Below are positions 48,239-58,562 of a DNA stretch of 64,000 nucleotides, piece after piece. The stretch lies in contig NW_003314284.1 of the NCBI RefSeq assembly GCF_000143415.4, positions 1,220,984 to 1,284,983 on the forward strand, written 5' to 3'. The translations under genes and the position numbers were made by a program. The notes below the pieces were generated by a model that was not told the origin of the DNA, searched no databases, and saw only the letters and a list, made by a program, of their open reading frames with translations. This DNA comes from Selaginella moellendorffii. Taxonomy: Eukaryota > Streptophyta > Lycopodiopsida > Selaginellales > Selaginellaceae. Each line of letters opens with the position of its first letter. Position 1 is the stretch's first letter.

Positions 48239-50011
48239 TGTGAGACACAAAATCCCTAGGCCCCAAAGTGGAGCCGGAAGGGCGCCACATGGTAGTGGCC
48301 GAAGCGAGAGCCAAACGAGCGTAACACGTTTGGACCAAAAGCTCCGACTTGAAAAGTCAAAAGCGGGAGTGGAACTCCCAACGAAGTGCTCGAGGAACGA
48401 GCACAAAGCGAGCAAAAGGCGAGGCTCCAAAAAGGGACCCAAAAGGACCAACACATGACACGTGGGAGTGTCCGAGATGGACTCGAGTTGGAGTCCGAAG
48501 TGGAGTCCGAGATGGACCCGAGTTGGAGTCCGAAGTGGAGTCCGAGATGGACCCGAGTTGGAGTCCGAAGTGGAGTCCGAGACGGACCCGAGATGGAGTC
48601 CGAGATGGAGTCCGAAGTGGAGTCCGAGGTGGACCCGAGATGGACCCGAGTTGGAGTCCGAAGTGGAGTCCGAGATGGACCCGAGATGGAGTCCGAGATG
48701 GAGTCCGAGATGGAGTCCGAGGTGGACCCGAGATGGACCCGAAATGGAGTCCGAGATGGAGTCCGAGATGGACCCGAGATGGAGTCCGAGATGGAGTCCG
48801 AGATGGACCCGAGATGGACCCGAGATGGAGTCCGAGATGGAGTCCGAGATGGAGTCCGAAGTCGAGACCGAGACCGGGACCGAGACCGAGACCGAGACCG
48901 AGATCGGGACCGAGACCGAGACCGAGGCCGAGGCCGAGACCGAGCCCGAGCCCGAGCCCGAATCCGAGTCCGAATCCGAGTCCGAGTCCGAGTCCGAGTC
49001 CGAGTCCGGAGCCTGAGAGGGTGAAAGCCCAAAGCGTTCGTCTCCCAGACCCTGGGGGGTTTGGTGAGCTCCAAAAGTATAGTAGGGGGAGGACTGCAGT
49101 GGAGCCAGTTTGGCCAGGAAAGGCCAGTTTGGCCCAGGAAGGCCGGACCCAATGTTGGGTGATGAGCTGCCCACTGGGAAGTCCAAGACTAGAGTGAACA
49201 CAGACCGACAAGCAGGGTAGCTTGGTGAAGTGTTCAAGAGCCGGCTCTAGTTCCCCCGGGAGATCGACTGGCCGATGCTCCCAGTCCAAGTGTGGGTGGC
49301 ACTACCTACTTGGATACCTGGTGTGGCTCAACGGAACCCGCTCTAAGCCCATGGCTAGAGCACCCAAGGGCAGAAGGCGAGGAGAGTACCCAGGTGGCTC
49401 GCGTAAGGCCACGGTGTTCCGAAATGTTGTCCCAAAGGCCCAGACTGTGGAAAGGAAGAGGAGCAGTCCTCTGGGGTAGTGACCAAGGACACAGTCGTGT
49501 GGTGAGGAAGTCCCAGAGGACCGTGGGACTTAGTGGTCGGGCCTGTGGGTCTCGATCCAGTGGCAGTGTTGGCAAACACGGCCAGGGGCAGAAAGGGTCT
49601 TAGTGGGGACTGACAGAGGGATATTGGGGAAGGCTATTCCCCTTGTCGGTGGGCATCCTAAGGATGCTAAGGAGTGGATCTGAGATGACCACTCACGGAT
49701 GGTTTGCCTAGTCTTGGAGAGCCAAGACGGTGATGCAAGTGGTATTGGACTACCAGTGTGGCCAAGGTGATTGGGCATGGCCTTAGCGTAACGGGCTGCT
49801 ATGTCGGTGGTACCTTTGAGTGTCGGTCATGGGATCGAACATGTGGTGCACTTGGACCAAGTGCAAATGTTGAGTGGCATGGATGCCATTCTCGGGGCTA
49901 GCAAGTCCCAAGTCCTGGATTGGACTTATGGAGGTTGTGAATGAGACTCCTCCAAGTGGTCAGAGGTGTGGTTAAGTGACTAAAGTAGAATGGAAAATTT
50001 AGTCGCTTACA
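48239..50011 (+). repeat. 5' LTR of the nested element (1,773 bp)
   Basis: TG..CA borders. The first 230 bp and last 1 kb are unique sequence dotted with hairpins; for example GTGCTCG/CGAGCAC at 48386-48404, AGTCCCA/TGGGACT at 49509-49530, GTCTTGG/CCAAGAC at 49711-49728 and GCATCCT/AGGATGC at 49653-49667. The middle is a tandem array (separate entry). Confidence 0.93.
48471..49008 (+). repeat. Tandem array of 12-bp and 6-bp units in the 5' LTR
   Basis: The first two-thirds consists of GGAGTCCGAGAT / GGACCCGAGTTG type 12-mers, the last third of CGAGAC, CGAGCC and CGAGTC hexamers. Unit length divisible by three leaves both strands open for 200-350 codons, giving low-complexity frames that I do not regard as genes. 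Confidence 0.9.
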
Positions 50012-50014
50012 ATT

Positions 50015-50026
50015 TGGTATCGGAGC
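50015..50026 (+). promoter_or_regulatory. Primer binding site, initiator-Met tRNA type
   Basis: TGGTATCGGAGC, three bases after the LTR end. The plant consensus complementary to the 3' end of tRNA-iMet is TGGTATCAGAGC, so there is one A-to-G difference. Confidence 0.85.
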
Positions 50027-52498
50027 TGTTCCTTAGTCCGACTTTTATTGGTGCTCAAGTATATCACCACTGGTGTTGGCAACGGAAGGTCCGAGAAGTG
50101 GGCCTATCCTTGAGGAGTAGCAGGTCGGGAAGATATGGCTCTCCATTACAGTTCATGTGTGAACTTGTAGACAAGGTGGTGGATAGAAAAGGGCCAATAA
50201 TGGAACGACTTTGGGATCTTGGGAACAGTATATGGTTTTCCTCAAAGAGTTGAGGATGTGATCCAGATGAGCATTTGACTTAGCAAACTGGCTAATGTAG
50301 TTGTGGTAAACAACTATAGTTGGGATCACGGGAAAGATAAAGACTCCAAAGCAATAAAGGAGTCACAAGATTTTCCTCATATAGTTGAGGTTGGTGCTCA
50401 TGAATGTGAGACCAGAAGTAATGACCGTGGGAGGTCAAATACGGAAGAGGACTCAAGTCCTTGAAAAGGTAGCCGGGGCTACCTCTAATAAATGCTGGAA
50501 CAACCCAAGGAGTTGGGGGTGTATTAAGTGGATGAGTTGGTGTTCTCATCACATGGACAAGTAGTCCTAAGGGGCAAAGGTTGCCCCTTGAGAACAAAAT
50601 CAAGTGTCGGAGTAACATTTGTGAAAATAGTCCTTTTGAGTAGGACAGGAATGCAAGAAGTGTATTCCAGTGAGCTAGTGCCTCACAAGTAGGACCTTAC
50701 GGGTCTGTGGATTAACCAAGTCCAAAACTGCTGGATGACTCAAGTAGAGTCAACGGATGGTCCTAAAAGGACTGATGGAAGCATTTGGACTGAGGTGTGT
50801 TGTACCCCACAAAGGATGGGGGGGGATCATAGGATCCAAGGATGAGAACAGAGGGTATCTCATCGATGGCAAAATGTGCCATGCTAAAGTTATGGGAAAG
50901 GTGTTCCCAGAAGAAAACAACTTTGACATAAAGTTGTGTGTGACCTCTATGGTGCAGTGCTAACGGATGGTTGGCATGAGAAAGAGCGGTGTTGGTCTTG
51001 GCAAAGACTTAGACACGAAGGGGAAATGTCATAGAGGTAGGCTCGTGGAGCCGATGGTGTGGAGACACCAAATGTGCTAAGGTGTGATACCTTGAGGCTA
51101 TGTTGGTGGGTTCATGAGAACCCCTTGCCAAAGGAATCCCAATGGAAATGGGAATAGCATAGCCTAAGCTGCAGAGCATGCAGTTGGAGTGTGGTGACCC
51201 AGATAATGATGGAGGTGTGAAAGCACCAAGCAATGAGTTGTAGTACTTGACAACTACAAGGCAACTAAGCAAGAGGTGCAAAATAACTGGTTAAACGGGT
51301 AGAAGGTAGCTACCCAAAACTTCTTAATAGCATAGGGAAGTTGGATATACTCTTACGGGGGATAAATTGCTTGTGTTGCGATATAGTAAGTCAATGTCAT
51401 AAAAGGAAATACTCATTGTCAAGAAAGCCATCATTGGGACACTCGAACACTCTAAAACACCAGAAGGTGGTGTTTGATGTCGCGAGGGCAATGGATAAAG
51501 CCCAAGGGACTAAGTCCCTAGCGAATGATGGATAGAAGGTGCTATCCAAATGTCCAAGGTTGCGGAGACAGGACAGGACTGTCTACCCGAGTTGGACAAA
51601 ACCAAAAATGGAATTTTGGCAAGGCTAGTGATGGGCATGTAAAGGCCCATAAGCAACAATGTAATCCCAGTGTGTGGGATTATAAGGTGAGTATACCCGG
51701 ATTGAGGAACCACTCCCTAGGCTATTGGGTAGGTTCATCCCTAAGAATACTTGCTAAAGCATGATAGAAAGTGCAAAGCTATCCTCCTGGTCTGGAGGAG
51801 AATGACCAAAGGAAAGGTGTGAAGCCAAAAAGCAAGAAGTAAGGGGATAGAACCGAACCGTAGGAATCAAAGGGCATAACCAAGGTTGGTTATGCCAGTT
51901 GGGAGTGGAGAATCAAGTGGGGGCTCGAGGGTGTTGCCGCTAGCAACCGTGATGCCATGGAGAGTCTAAAATATGGAATTGTCCATGTTAGACTATATGG
52001 CAATTTGGAAGGCTTGCAAAAAGGGAGGCCTTAGCAAGCTGAGGGACAGAGTTCCTTCAAGGTTCCCAAAGACGATTCTAGGTAGCTTAGTACCTAGAAA
52101 GGCCAAGTGTAAATGGTTCATGGAACGCGCGAAATCAGAGTGGCGCAGCAGAAGCGTGGTCTTGAAGCTTGCCATGAGGCAAGGCTATCAAGGTTAGGGA
52201 AGTAGTTCCCGAGTGTTCAAGGAGAGGGCTTTGAACGAAAGTCGATGGTCAAGGACTTTCACGCTTATGCAGGAACCATGTTACAGTGGTCGGAGGACTT
52301 GCCAAGCGAGATTGGCACGTCGGGGGAACAAATACCCTAGTTGAAGGTGATAACTTCAAAAAGGGTGGGCCATGGGGCCGAGCATGGAGGAGTCCATGCA
52401 TGATCACAGACATGTCAAGTGAGAGGACTCGGCAGTGTGGAGGAACTAGGTTCCTAAGCTGTGATCTGTAGCGCGCTTTAAAAATAAGTTGGTGCACC

Positions 52499-52611
52499 GG
52501 CGTGGGGAGTCACGCCAGGCATCTTGTGTGATGCCGTCCGTAGATGCATATACGGAGGTTGGGTTCGAGTCCCGACCCTCTAGTGCTTGGGTTCGAGTCC
52601 CAAATCACTAG
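52499..52611 (+). other. Five consecutive hairpins, two with tRNA T-loop-like heptaloops
   Basis: In order: GGCGTG/CACGCC (52499-52516, loop 6), GGCAT/ATGCC (52518-52535, loop 8), TCCGTA/TACGGA (52537-52556, loop 8), GGTTGGG/CCCGACC (52557-52577, one G-U pair, loop TTCGAGT), and CTAGTG/CACTAG (52580-52611) enclosing TTGGG/CCCAA with loop TTCGAGT. Adjacent hairpins are 0-2 nt apart. TTCGAGT is the classic T-loop/B-box text, but no full tRNA with acceptor stem can be drawn. A structured RNA module is inferred. Confidence 0.7.
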
Positions 52612-54110
52612 GGCGTGGTGATGGTTTGGAATATGAGGACACTCATATTTCGGTGGTCATGGACTCTCAGTGGGGAGATTGGTTTGGGCACACCGCCAAG
52701 CGAGGGATGCCTCGGAGTCGTGATGCACGGTTAGATTGCTTAGTGTGAAAGCTCGGCATATCTAACTTGAACGCTTTGGTGCGTGTGGCACCAAGGACGT
52801 GGTGAGTGAGATGGGGACACCTAATCTCAGTTGTTATGGACCCTTGGCCGGAAGGGCTGGCTTGGGCGCACCGCCAAGTGTGGGGGATGCCCCCGGGGTC
52901 GTAGTTAACAAATTAAAGGTCTGGAAGACCTAGTACCTATTGGCAAACCTGTTAAAGTGCCGAGGTGAGATCACTAGGTGATCTTGTGGCTAAATAAGGA
53001 CAAGGTCCTTGTTTGGGTTAAGGAATAAGGTTCCTAGTTCAAAGTGTTGATTTGAACTATTGATGATGGTGTGGCTTGGTCAAGGTGACCAAGTGGGAAA
53101 AGCACCCTAGGGAAATGAGCTATGTCATTGCGATGGCATAGTGTGTCCAAGGAAAGTAGTCTCTAAAGAGACCCATGGGAGGGTCACAAAGTTGGGCCGT
53201 GGATAGAGCCCACAGCAGAAGATGCTAAAGAGACTTACTAGGGGCGAACACCCTAGTCTTGGCAAAGCAGAGCCTTTGCTAAGGAATCACAAGAATACCT
53301 CAAGGAGGGAGGTAGAGATTCAATGTTGCTTGGTGCAACAATCAACGGATAGGAGCAAAAGATGAGTGGCCAAGATAGGGCCGTGGAATCCCTTGGAAGG
53401 AATCCAAGTGACAAAGTTAGGCGAGGAACACTAATGTGTTGGATGCTAACAAATTCCAGAAAAGGAAGTGTGTTTCCAAGGATGAATTCCGAAATGCTCC
53501 GATTTGGCGAAAGTGGAAGCTTCAAGGGAGGGAGCGGTAAGGTAGCCAAATGATAGGGCCATGAACAGCCCTAGCACAAAGTATGATAACTAGAACTTTG
53601 GCACGAAATAGAAGAGAGGATGATGGTGCCCTCGAGTAGAGAACTTCCTAGGATGGGAAGTGGAGTTGCACAAAAGGTGCAAGGCAAGGTGTCAGAGACA
53701 CCTAGGAAATTGACTCCAAGAAGTCAAAATTCAAAGTTCCAAAGTGCAAAGGTTATATCGATGGAAATTGAGACTACTCGAGAAGGAGTAGTGGGATTGA
53801 CTTAGAGAAGGGTCTCTAACAGGTTTAGCGAGAACTAAACCAATAAAAGGAGAGAACCACTATATGTGGTCCAATCAGTCTCTAAGTTGGAAAGACTACC
53901 CTCCTTAGAGGATATGCAAAAAGCATGGTGAGCCTTCAATGTCCAACCATTGACGAATATGGAGAAGGCATGGTGAGCCTTCAATGTCACACCATTTGAC
54001 AAATATTGGCTACGCGCCAAGGATGGAAATGGTAACACATGCGGGTGTTACTTTATAAAATGGTTCACCGTTCGATGAGGACATCGAACTTCGTCTATGG
54101 GTGGTGGGGT

Positions 54111-55859
54111 TGTGAGACACAAAATCCCTAGGCCCCAAAGTGGAGCCGGAAGGGCGCCACATGGTAGTGGCCGAAGCGAGAGCCAAACGAGCGTAACACG
54201 TTTGGACCAAAAGCTCCGACTTGAAAAGTCAAAAGCGGGAGTGGAACTCCCAACGAAGTGCTCGAGGAACGAGCACGAAGCGAGCAAAAGGCGAAGCTCC
54301 AAAAAGGGACCCAAAAGGACCAACACATGACACGTGGGAGTGTCCGAGATGGACTCGAGTTGGAGTCCGAAGTGGAGTCCGAGATGGACCCGAGTTGGAG
54401 TCCGAAGTGGAGTCCGAGATGGACCCGAGTTGGAGTCCGAAGTGGAGTCCGAGACGGACCCGAGATGGAGTCCGAAATGGAGTCCGAAGTGGAGTCCGAG
54501 GTGGACCCGAGATGGACCCGAGTTGGAGTCCGAAGTGGAGTCCGAGATGGACCCGAGATGGAGTCCGAGGTGGACCTGAGATGGACCCGAAATGGAGTCC
54601 GAGATGGAGTCCGAGATGGACCCGAGATGGAGTCCGAGATGGAGTCCGAGATGGACCCGAGATGGACCCGAGATGGAGTCCGAGATGGAGTCCGAGATGG
54701 AGTCCGAAGTCGAGACCGAGACCGGGACCGAGACCGAGACCGAGACCGAGATCGGGACCGAGACCGAGACCGAGGCCGAGGCCGAGACCGAGCCCGAGCC
54801 CGAGCCCGAGTCCGAGTCCGAATCCGAGTCCGAGTCCGAGTCCGAGTCCGAGTCCGGAGCCTGAGAGGGTGAAAGCCCAAAGCGTTCGTCTCCCAGACCC
54901 TGGGGGGTTTGGTGAGCTCCAAAAGTATAGTAGGGGGAGGACTGCAGTGGAGCCAGTTTGGCCAGGAAAGGCCAGTTTGGCCCAGGAAGGCCGGACCCAG
55001 TGTTGGGTGATGAGCTGCCCACTGGGAAGTCCAAGACTAGAGTGAACACAGACCGACAAGCAGGGTAGCTTGGTGAAGTGTTCAAGAGCCGGCTCTAGTT
55101 CCCCCGGGAGATCGACTGGCCGATGCTCCCAGTCCAAGTGTGGGTGGCACTACCTACTTGGATACCTGGTGTGGCTCAACGGAACCCGCTCTAAGCCCAT
55201 GGCTAGAGCACCCAAGGGCAGAAGGCGAGGAGAGTACCCAGGTGGCTCGCGTAAGGCCACGGTGTTCCGAAATGTTGTCCCAAAGGCCCAGACTGTGGAA
55301 AGGAAGAGGAGCAGTCCTCTGGGGTAGTGACCAAGGACACAGTCGTGTGGTGAGGAAGTCCCAGAGGACCGTGGGACTTAGTGGTCGGGCCTGTGGGTCT
55401 CGATCCAGTGGCAGTGTTGGCAAACACGGCCAGGGGCAGAAAGGGTCTTAGTGGGGACTGACAGAGGGATATTGGGGAAGGCTATTCCCCTTGTCGGTGG
55501 GCATCCTAAGGATGCTAAGGAGTGGATCTGAGATGACCACTCACGGATGGTTTGCCTAGTCTTGGAGAGCCAAGACGGTGATGCAAGTGGTATTGGACTA
55601 CCAGTGTGGCCAAGGTGATTGGGCATGGCCTTAGCGTAACGGGCTGCTATGTCGGTGGTACCTTTGAGTGTCGGTCATGGGATCGGACATGTGGTGCACT
55701 TGGACCAAGTGCAAATGTTGAGTGGCATGGATGCCATTCTCGGGGCTAGCAAGTCCCAAGTCCTGGATTGGACTTATGGAGGTTGTGAATGAGACTCCTC
55801 CAAGTGGTCAGAGGTGTGGTTAAGTGACTAAAGTAGAATGGAAAATTTAGTCGCTTACA
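54111..55859 (+). repeat. 3' LTR of the nested element (1,749 bp)
   Basis: Collinear with the 5' LTR. The length difference of 24 bp lies in the tandem array. Substitutions seen include CACGAAG for CACAAAG (about 54276), CCAGTG for CCAATG (about 55000) and TCGGACATG for TCGAACATG (about 55687), mostly A/G. Confidence 0.93.
54343..54856 (+). repeat. Tandem array of 12-bp and 6-bp units in the 3' LTR
   Basis: Same composition as 48471-49008, two 12-bp units shorter. Open frames on both strands are a by-product of the repeat. Confidence 0.9.
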
Positions 55860-55864
55860 GTGAT

Positions 55865-56620
55865 GTTTGTAAAGTGTTGGATCGGCTACGTGATGTTAGT
55901 TTAAATCTGAAGCGGTCGAAGTGCGTGTTTGGATCCAAGGATACAACTTATCATGTGTACCATATTTCTCATGAGGGTTTGCAAGTTGATCCTGACAAAC
56001 TTGTGGCTATTCTAAAGTTCCCTACTTCGAAGTGTGTGAATGATGTATAGCGCTTCTTGGGCAAGGTGTAGTATCTCGGTCGTTTTGTGGATCATCTTTC
56101 TAATCGCACTGCACCGTTGCAAACGTTGTTGAAGTCATCAACATCATCTTTCATCTGGTCTCTGGATTGTGAGCGGGAGTTCGGGGATCTCAAAGAGCTA
56201 TTGACAACTCCTCTAGTTTTAGCATATCCTGACTACACTTGATCTTTTATTTTGTGCGTGGATGTTTCTAACATTGGTCTTGGAGGTGCGTTGATGTAGA
56301 GAGCTTGAGTGTGCCTGGTCAGCACCATCCCATTATGTATATAAGCCATACATTACAACCAGCGGAAATGAACTACTCCACGACAGAGGAGTGTTTAGCA
56401 GCAATTTGGGGTTTCGAAAAACTTCATACATATTTACATGGTTCTCGGATGTTACTTGAAGGTGATCATGCTGCTGTTACTTCATTATTGAAGCGGAAGA
56501 ACCTGGTTGGTCGTACTACTTGATGGGCTTTGAAGCTTCAAATATATGATTTTGATGTTGTTCATCGCCTAGGGAGTTCTTTAGCTGATGTTGATGCCTT
56601 TTCTTGAGCTCCTCTTCCTT
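55865..56620 (+). pseudogene. gypsy RT C-terminal half and RNase H, with stops
   Basis: Resumes RT after the target duplication: VCKVLDRLRDVSLNLKRSKC, HISHEGLQVDPDKL, then RFLGKV.YLGRFV and LAYPDYT followed by a stop. RNase H text includes FILCVDVSNIGLGGALM and NYSTTEECLAAIWGFEKLHT. Stops occur near 56048, 56070, 56240 and 56521. The matching region of the old copy is 18788-19120. Confidence 0.78.
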
Positions 56621-56929
56621 CTTTATTCTCTTCTCATATTTCTGACGAGTCTGTTGTTCTAGCCTTTGTGGATTTTCTAGACAAGGATTCTGTGCCGTTG
56701 GCGGTTGCTGTACTTGACGTTTAGTGTCCACAAAGCACAAAGCAAGATCTACCTTCTCTTGATGAGGTTCGTGAGGCTCAAAAGATTGAGCTGTGGATTC
56801 GAAGGCTTCAAGATGGGTTTGAGAATTTTGCATCACTTGCTGATGACTTACCTTTCCGGCATTTACATTCTCAATATCGCCTTGAAGACGGCCTTTTTTA
56901 TTTTGTGGGGACAGATCCTGATGATCATT

Positions 56930-58035
56930 TACAGCTGGTGGTGCCTTCTATCTTTGTTCTGCGGTTTCTCCATGCCTACCATGATTCTTCTATTCTAGGT
57001 GGGTATATGGGACATCGTCGTGTAATCGAGAAGCTGCACAGGTCTTTCTATTGGCCGGAGATGCGACGTGATATTATCCAGTATGTGCGTAGCTGCGTTT
57101 GGTGCCAAGCTCGTAATACTCCCCCTTGAGTTATGGAAGGATGGTTAAAGTCAATTGCAGTTTTCCGTCCGTTTGAGTTAGTGACGTTTAATCTTATGGG
57201 ACCTTTTCCACGGTTGATTGTTGGTAATGAGTATGTTATTATTGCTTCTAACTATTTGACTCGTTGGGTGGAAGTTGGTGCTCTTATTAGCGCCTTTGCA
57301 ACTGCTATTGGATATTTCCTCCTCAATCGAATGGTGTTCCAGCATTCTTGTCCCGAGCGGATCCTTTCGAATAATGGTCTCGCATTTATGGCTGAGGCAT
57401 TTCATGTTTTGATGTCTCGGTTGGGGATACGCCACACTTTCACGAGTGCTTATCATTCACAATCAGACGGTCTGGTGGAATGGCTCGTTCGGACATTCAA
57501 GGGGATGATTGCGAAGTATGTAAACTTTCAGCATTCGAATTGGGATGGTTATTTATTGTCTCTTCGGTATGCATATGTCACAAAGGTGCAAAATTCTGTT
57601 GGTGCTTCACCATATAAACTCTTATATGGTCATGATTTAATATTACCAATGGAGTTGGGTTTACCTTTGCGATTACCACAAGCTATGGATGCTAGGTTGT
57701 GGGATTAGTATTTGACGAGCATTCTTCCACTTGTCCGAATGGAGTCTGCCAAACACTTAGGCCGCGTACAAGTGGGATAACAACGGCAGTAAAACTCCCA
57801 TCATCGTCCACATGCAGAGTACAAAGTGAATGATTTGGTGTTAGTCTATTTTCCCTATCTTATGGTACATGGTTTATCTAAGGGGCTCCTTACGCAGTGG
57901 AAAGGACCGTATCGGTGTTGCGGCAAGTTGGACCACAAATTTATGAGGTTCGGTATGACGTCCAACAGACAGATCTTCCAAAGATTGTGCATGTGCAACG
58001 GTTGAAACGCTTTATACAAAGGGATCAGGAGTAGT
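56930..58035 (+). pseudogene. gypsy integrase with GPY/F module, catalytic Asp lost
   Basis: The HHCC zinc region is GYMGHRRVIEKLHRSFYWPE followed by SCVWCQARN. The core reads VTFNLMGPFP, where the first catalytic Asp is Asn (AAT), ILSNNGLAF, where the second is Asn, and SQSDGLVEWLVRTFK, with the Glu kept. Both changes are GAT to AAT. The C-terminal GPY/F module LTQWKGPYR lies near 57885-57915. The frame is open from 57133 to 57708, then broken. The enzyme would be inactive. Confidence 0.85.
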
Positions 58036-58144
58036 TAATACCACCTACAAATCCGCCAATGCCTCCTCTTGACATTCCTCCAAATCTCAGCCCATCTACA
58101 AGAGAACCTTGATGGTCTTCCATTATTCTGAGAGGAGGGGATGA

Positions 58145-58262
58145 TGTGAGGGCCAAGTGTATGGCTACGATGTTGTATACTAATATTAGCGTAGTGGGAT
58201 TTTGGTAGCCGTTAGATTAGTTTCAATCCGAACCACTCACTCTTGTATATAAGCTAGGGTTA
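58145..58262 (+). repeat. 3' LTR of the gypsy element (partial)
   Basis: Matches the 5' LTR from TGTGAGGGCCAAGTG to TAGGGTT with scattered differences, then diverges at about 58262, so the last ~45 bp are missing or replaced. Confidence 0.75.
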
Positions 58263-58269
58263 ACATAAT

Positions 58270-58560
58270 GAGAAAAACCTAAACCAGCTTATAAATTATA
58301 TTTGTTAATTACAAAATTATAGTCTTTAAAATACCCATCTACTAATTAAAATTTAAGGTTACTAATTTAAATTTAGTCATCAAACATTTAGAGCTGGGTG
58401 TGATTAGGCGTGACACAGAGTGCCATAGAAAGAGCAAGGAGTGGGCGTGGCAAGGGGGTAACCACATAAGAGAAGGGGGTGTTGCATTATACATTTCTCT
58501 TGAGTCCATCACCTGACGATCTCCTCGTGGGCATAGCACTCACTCTTTAGTTTCATGCAG
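58270..58560. other. Spacer, no supported feature
   Basis: Non-coding sequence between the gypsy 3' end and a PPR relic. Only short ORFs are present. Confidence 0.35.
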
Positions 58561-58562
58561 TT

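Larger units (their letters stand above)
50012..54110 (+). other. Internal domain of the nested element: dense non-coding hairpin array
   Basis: By eye I find at least 32 perfect inverted repeats with stems of 6 bp or more and loops of 1-8 nt, 18 of them with stems of 7 bp or more. Chance expectation is about 8-9 and 2. Examples: 50467-50484 (8 bp), 50570-50588 (8), 50918-50936 (7), 51455-51475 (7), 51505-51519 (7), 51663-51681 (7), 51873-51896 (10), 52077-52098 (8), 52382-52399 (7), 52776-52794 (7), 53075-53093 (7), 53237-53257 (7), 53687-53703 (7), 53773-53792 (7), 53802-53819 (7), 53822-53841 (7), 54032-54051 (7). Arm sequences differ from hairpin to hairpin, so this is not a tandem repeat. 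A ~45-bp direct duplication (GGTGAGCCTTCAATGTC) lies at about 53925-54000. No protein domain seen. Confidence 0.75.
48239..55859 (+). mobile_element. Nested non-autonomous LTR element (LARD-like), hairpin-rich
   Basis: LTRs at 48239-50011 and 54111-55859 both start TGTGAGACAC and end CGCTTACA. The 5-bp GTGAT at 48234-48238 is repeated at 55860-55864, and removing one copy plus the element restores the gypsy RT frame (HVRDVCKVLDRLRDV), which proves the insertion. A primer binding site lies at 50015-50026 and a G-rich tract (GGGTGGTGGGG) precedes the 3' LTR. I count about seven single-base differences and one 24-bp length difference between LTRs, so the insertion is recent. The 4.1-kb inner region has no gag, pol or other recognised protein (longest frames under 100 codons). 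Mobilisation by another element's proteins is inferred. Confidence 0.9.
45706..58262 (+). mobile_element. Ty3/gypsy retrotransposon, inactive, host of the nested element
   Basis: Terminal repeats begin TGTGAGGGCCAAGTGTATG at 45706 and 58145. Between them, interrupted by the nested element at 48239-55864, come gag, protease, RT, RNase H and integrase in Ty3/gypsy order. Without the insertion it is about 4.9 kb. Many Gln/Trp codons have become stops, and both early catalytic Asp of integrase read Asn. It is the better preserved sibling of the minus-strand copy at 17.3-22.3 kb. A polypurine tract GAGAGGAGGGGA lies just before the 3' LTR (about 58131-58142). Confidence 0.88.

Noticed and set aside
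48471-49008. CRISPR-like array
   Set aside because: Contiguous units without spacers in a plant retroelement; not a CRISPR.
48164-49289. Several 200-357-codon frames on both strands across the LTR tandem arrays (also 54048-55137)
   Set aside because: They arise from a 12/6-bp repeat with no stop in any phase, run into flanking LTR sequence and differ in length with the array. No codon or domain evidence.
50757-50963. Possible copia-type protease/pre-integrase trace (RGYLIDGKMCHAKVMGK)
   Set aside because: Resemblance is weak and the frame is only 69 codons with no DTG or DSG motif and no neighbouring pol domains.
52518-52611. A true tRNA gene
   Set aside because: T-arm-like loops are present twice, but no acceptor stem, A-box or ordered D and anticodon arms fit one cloverleaf.
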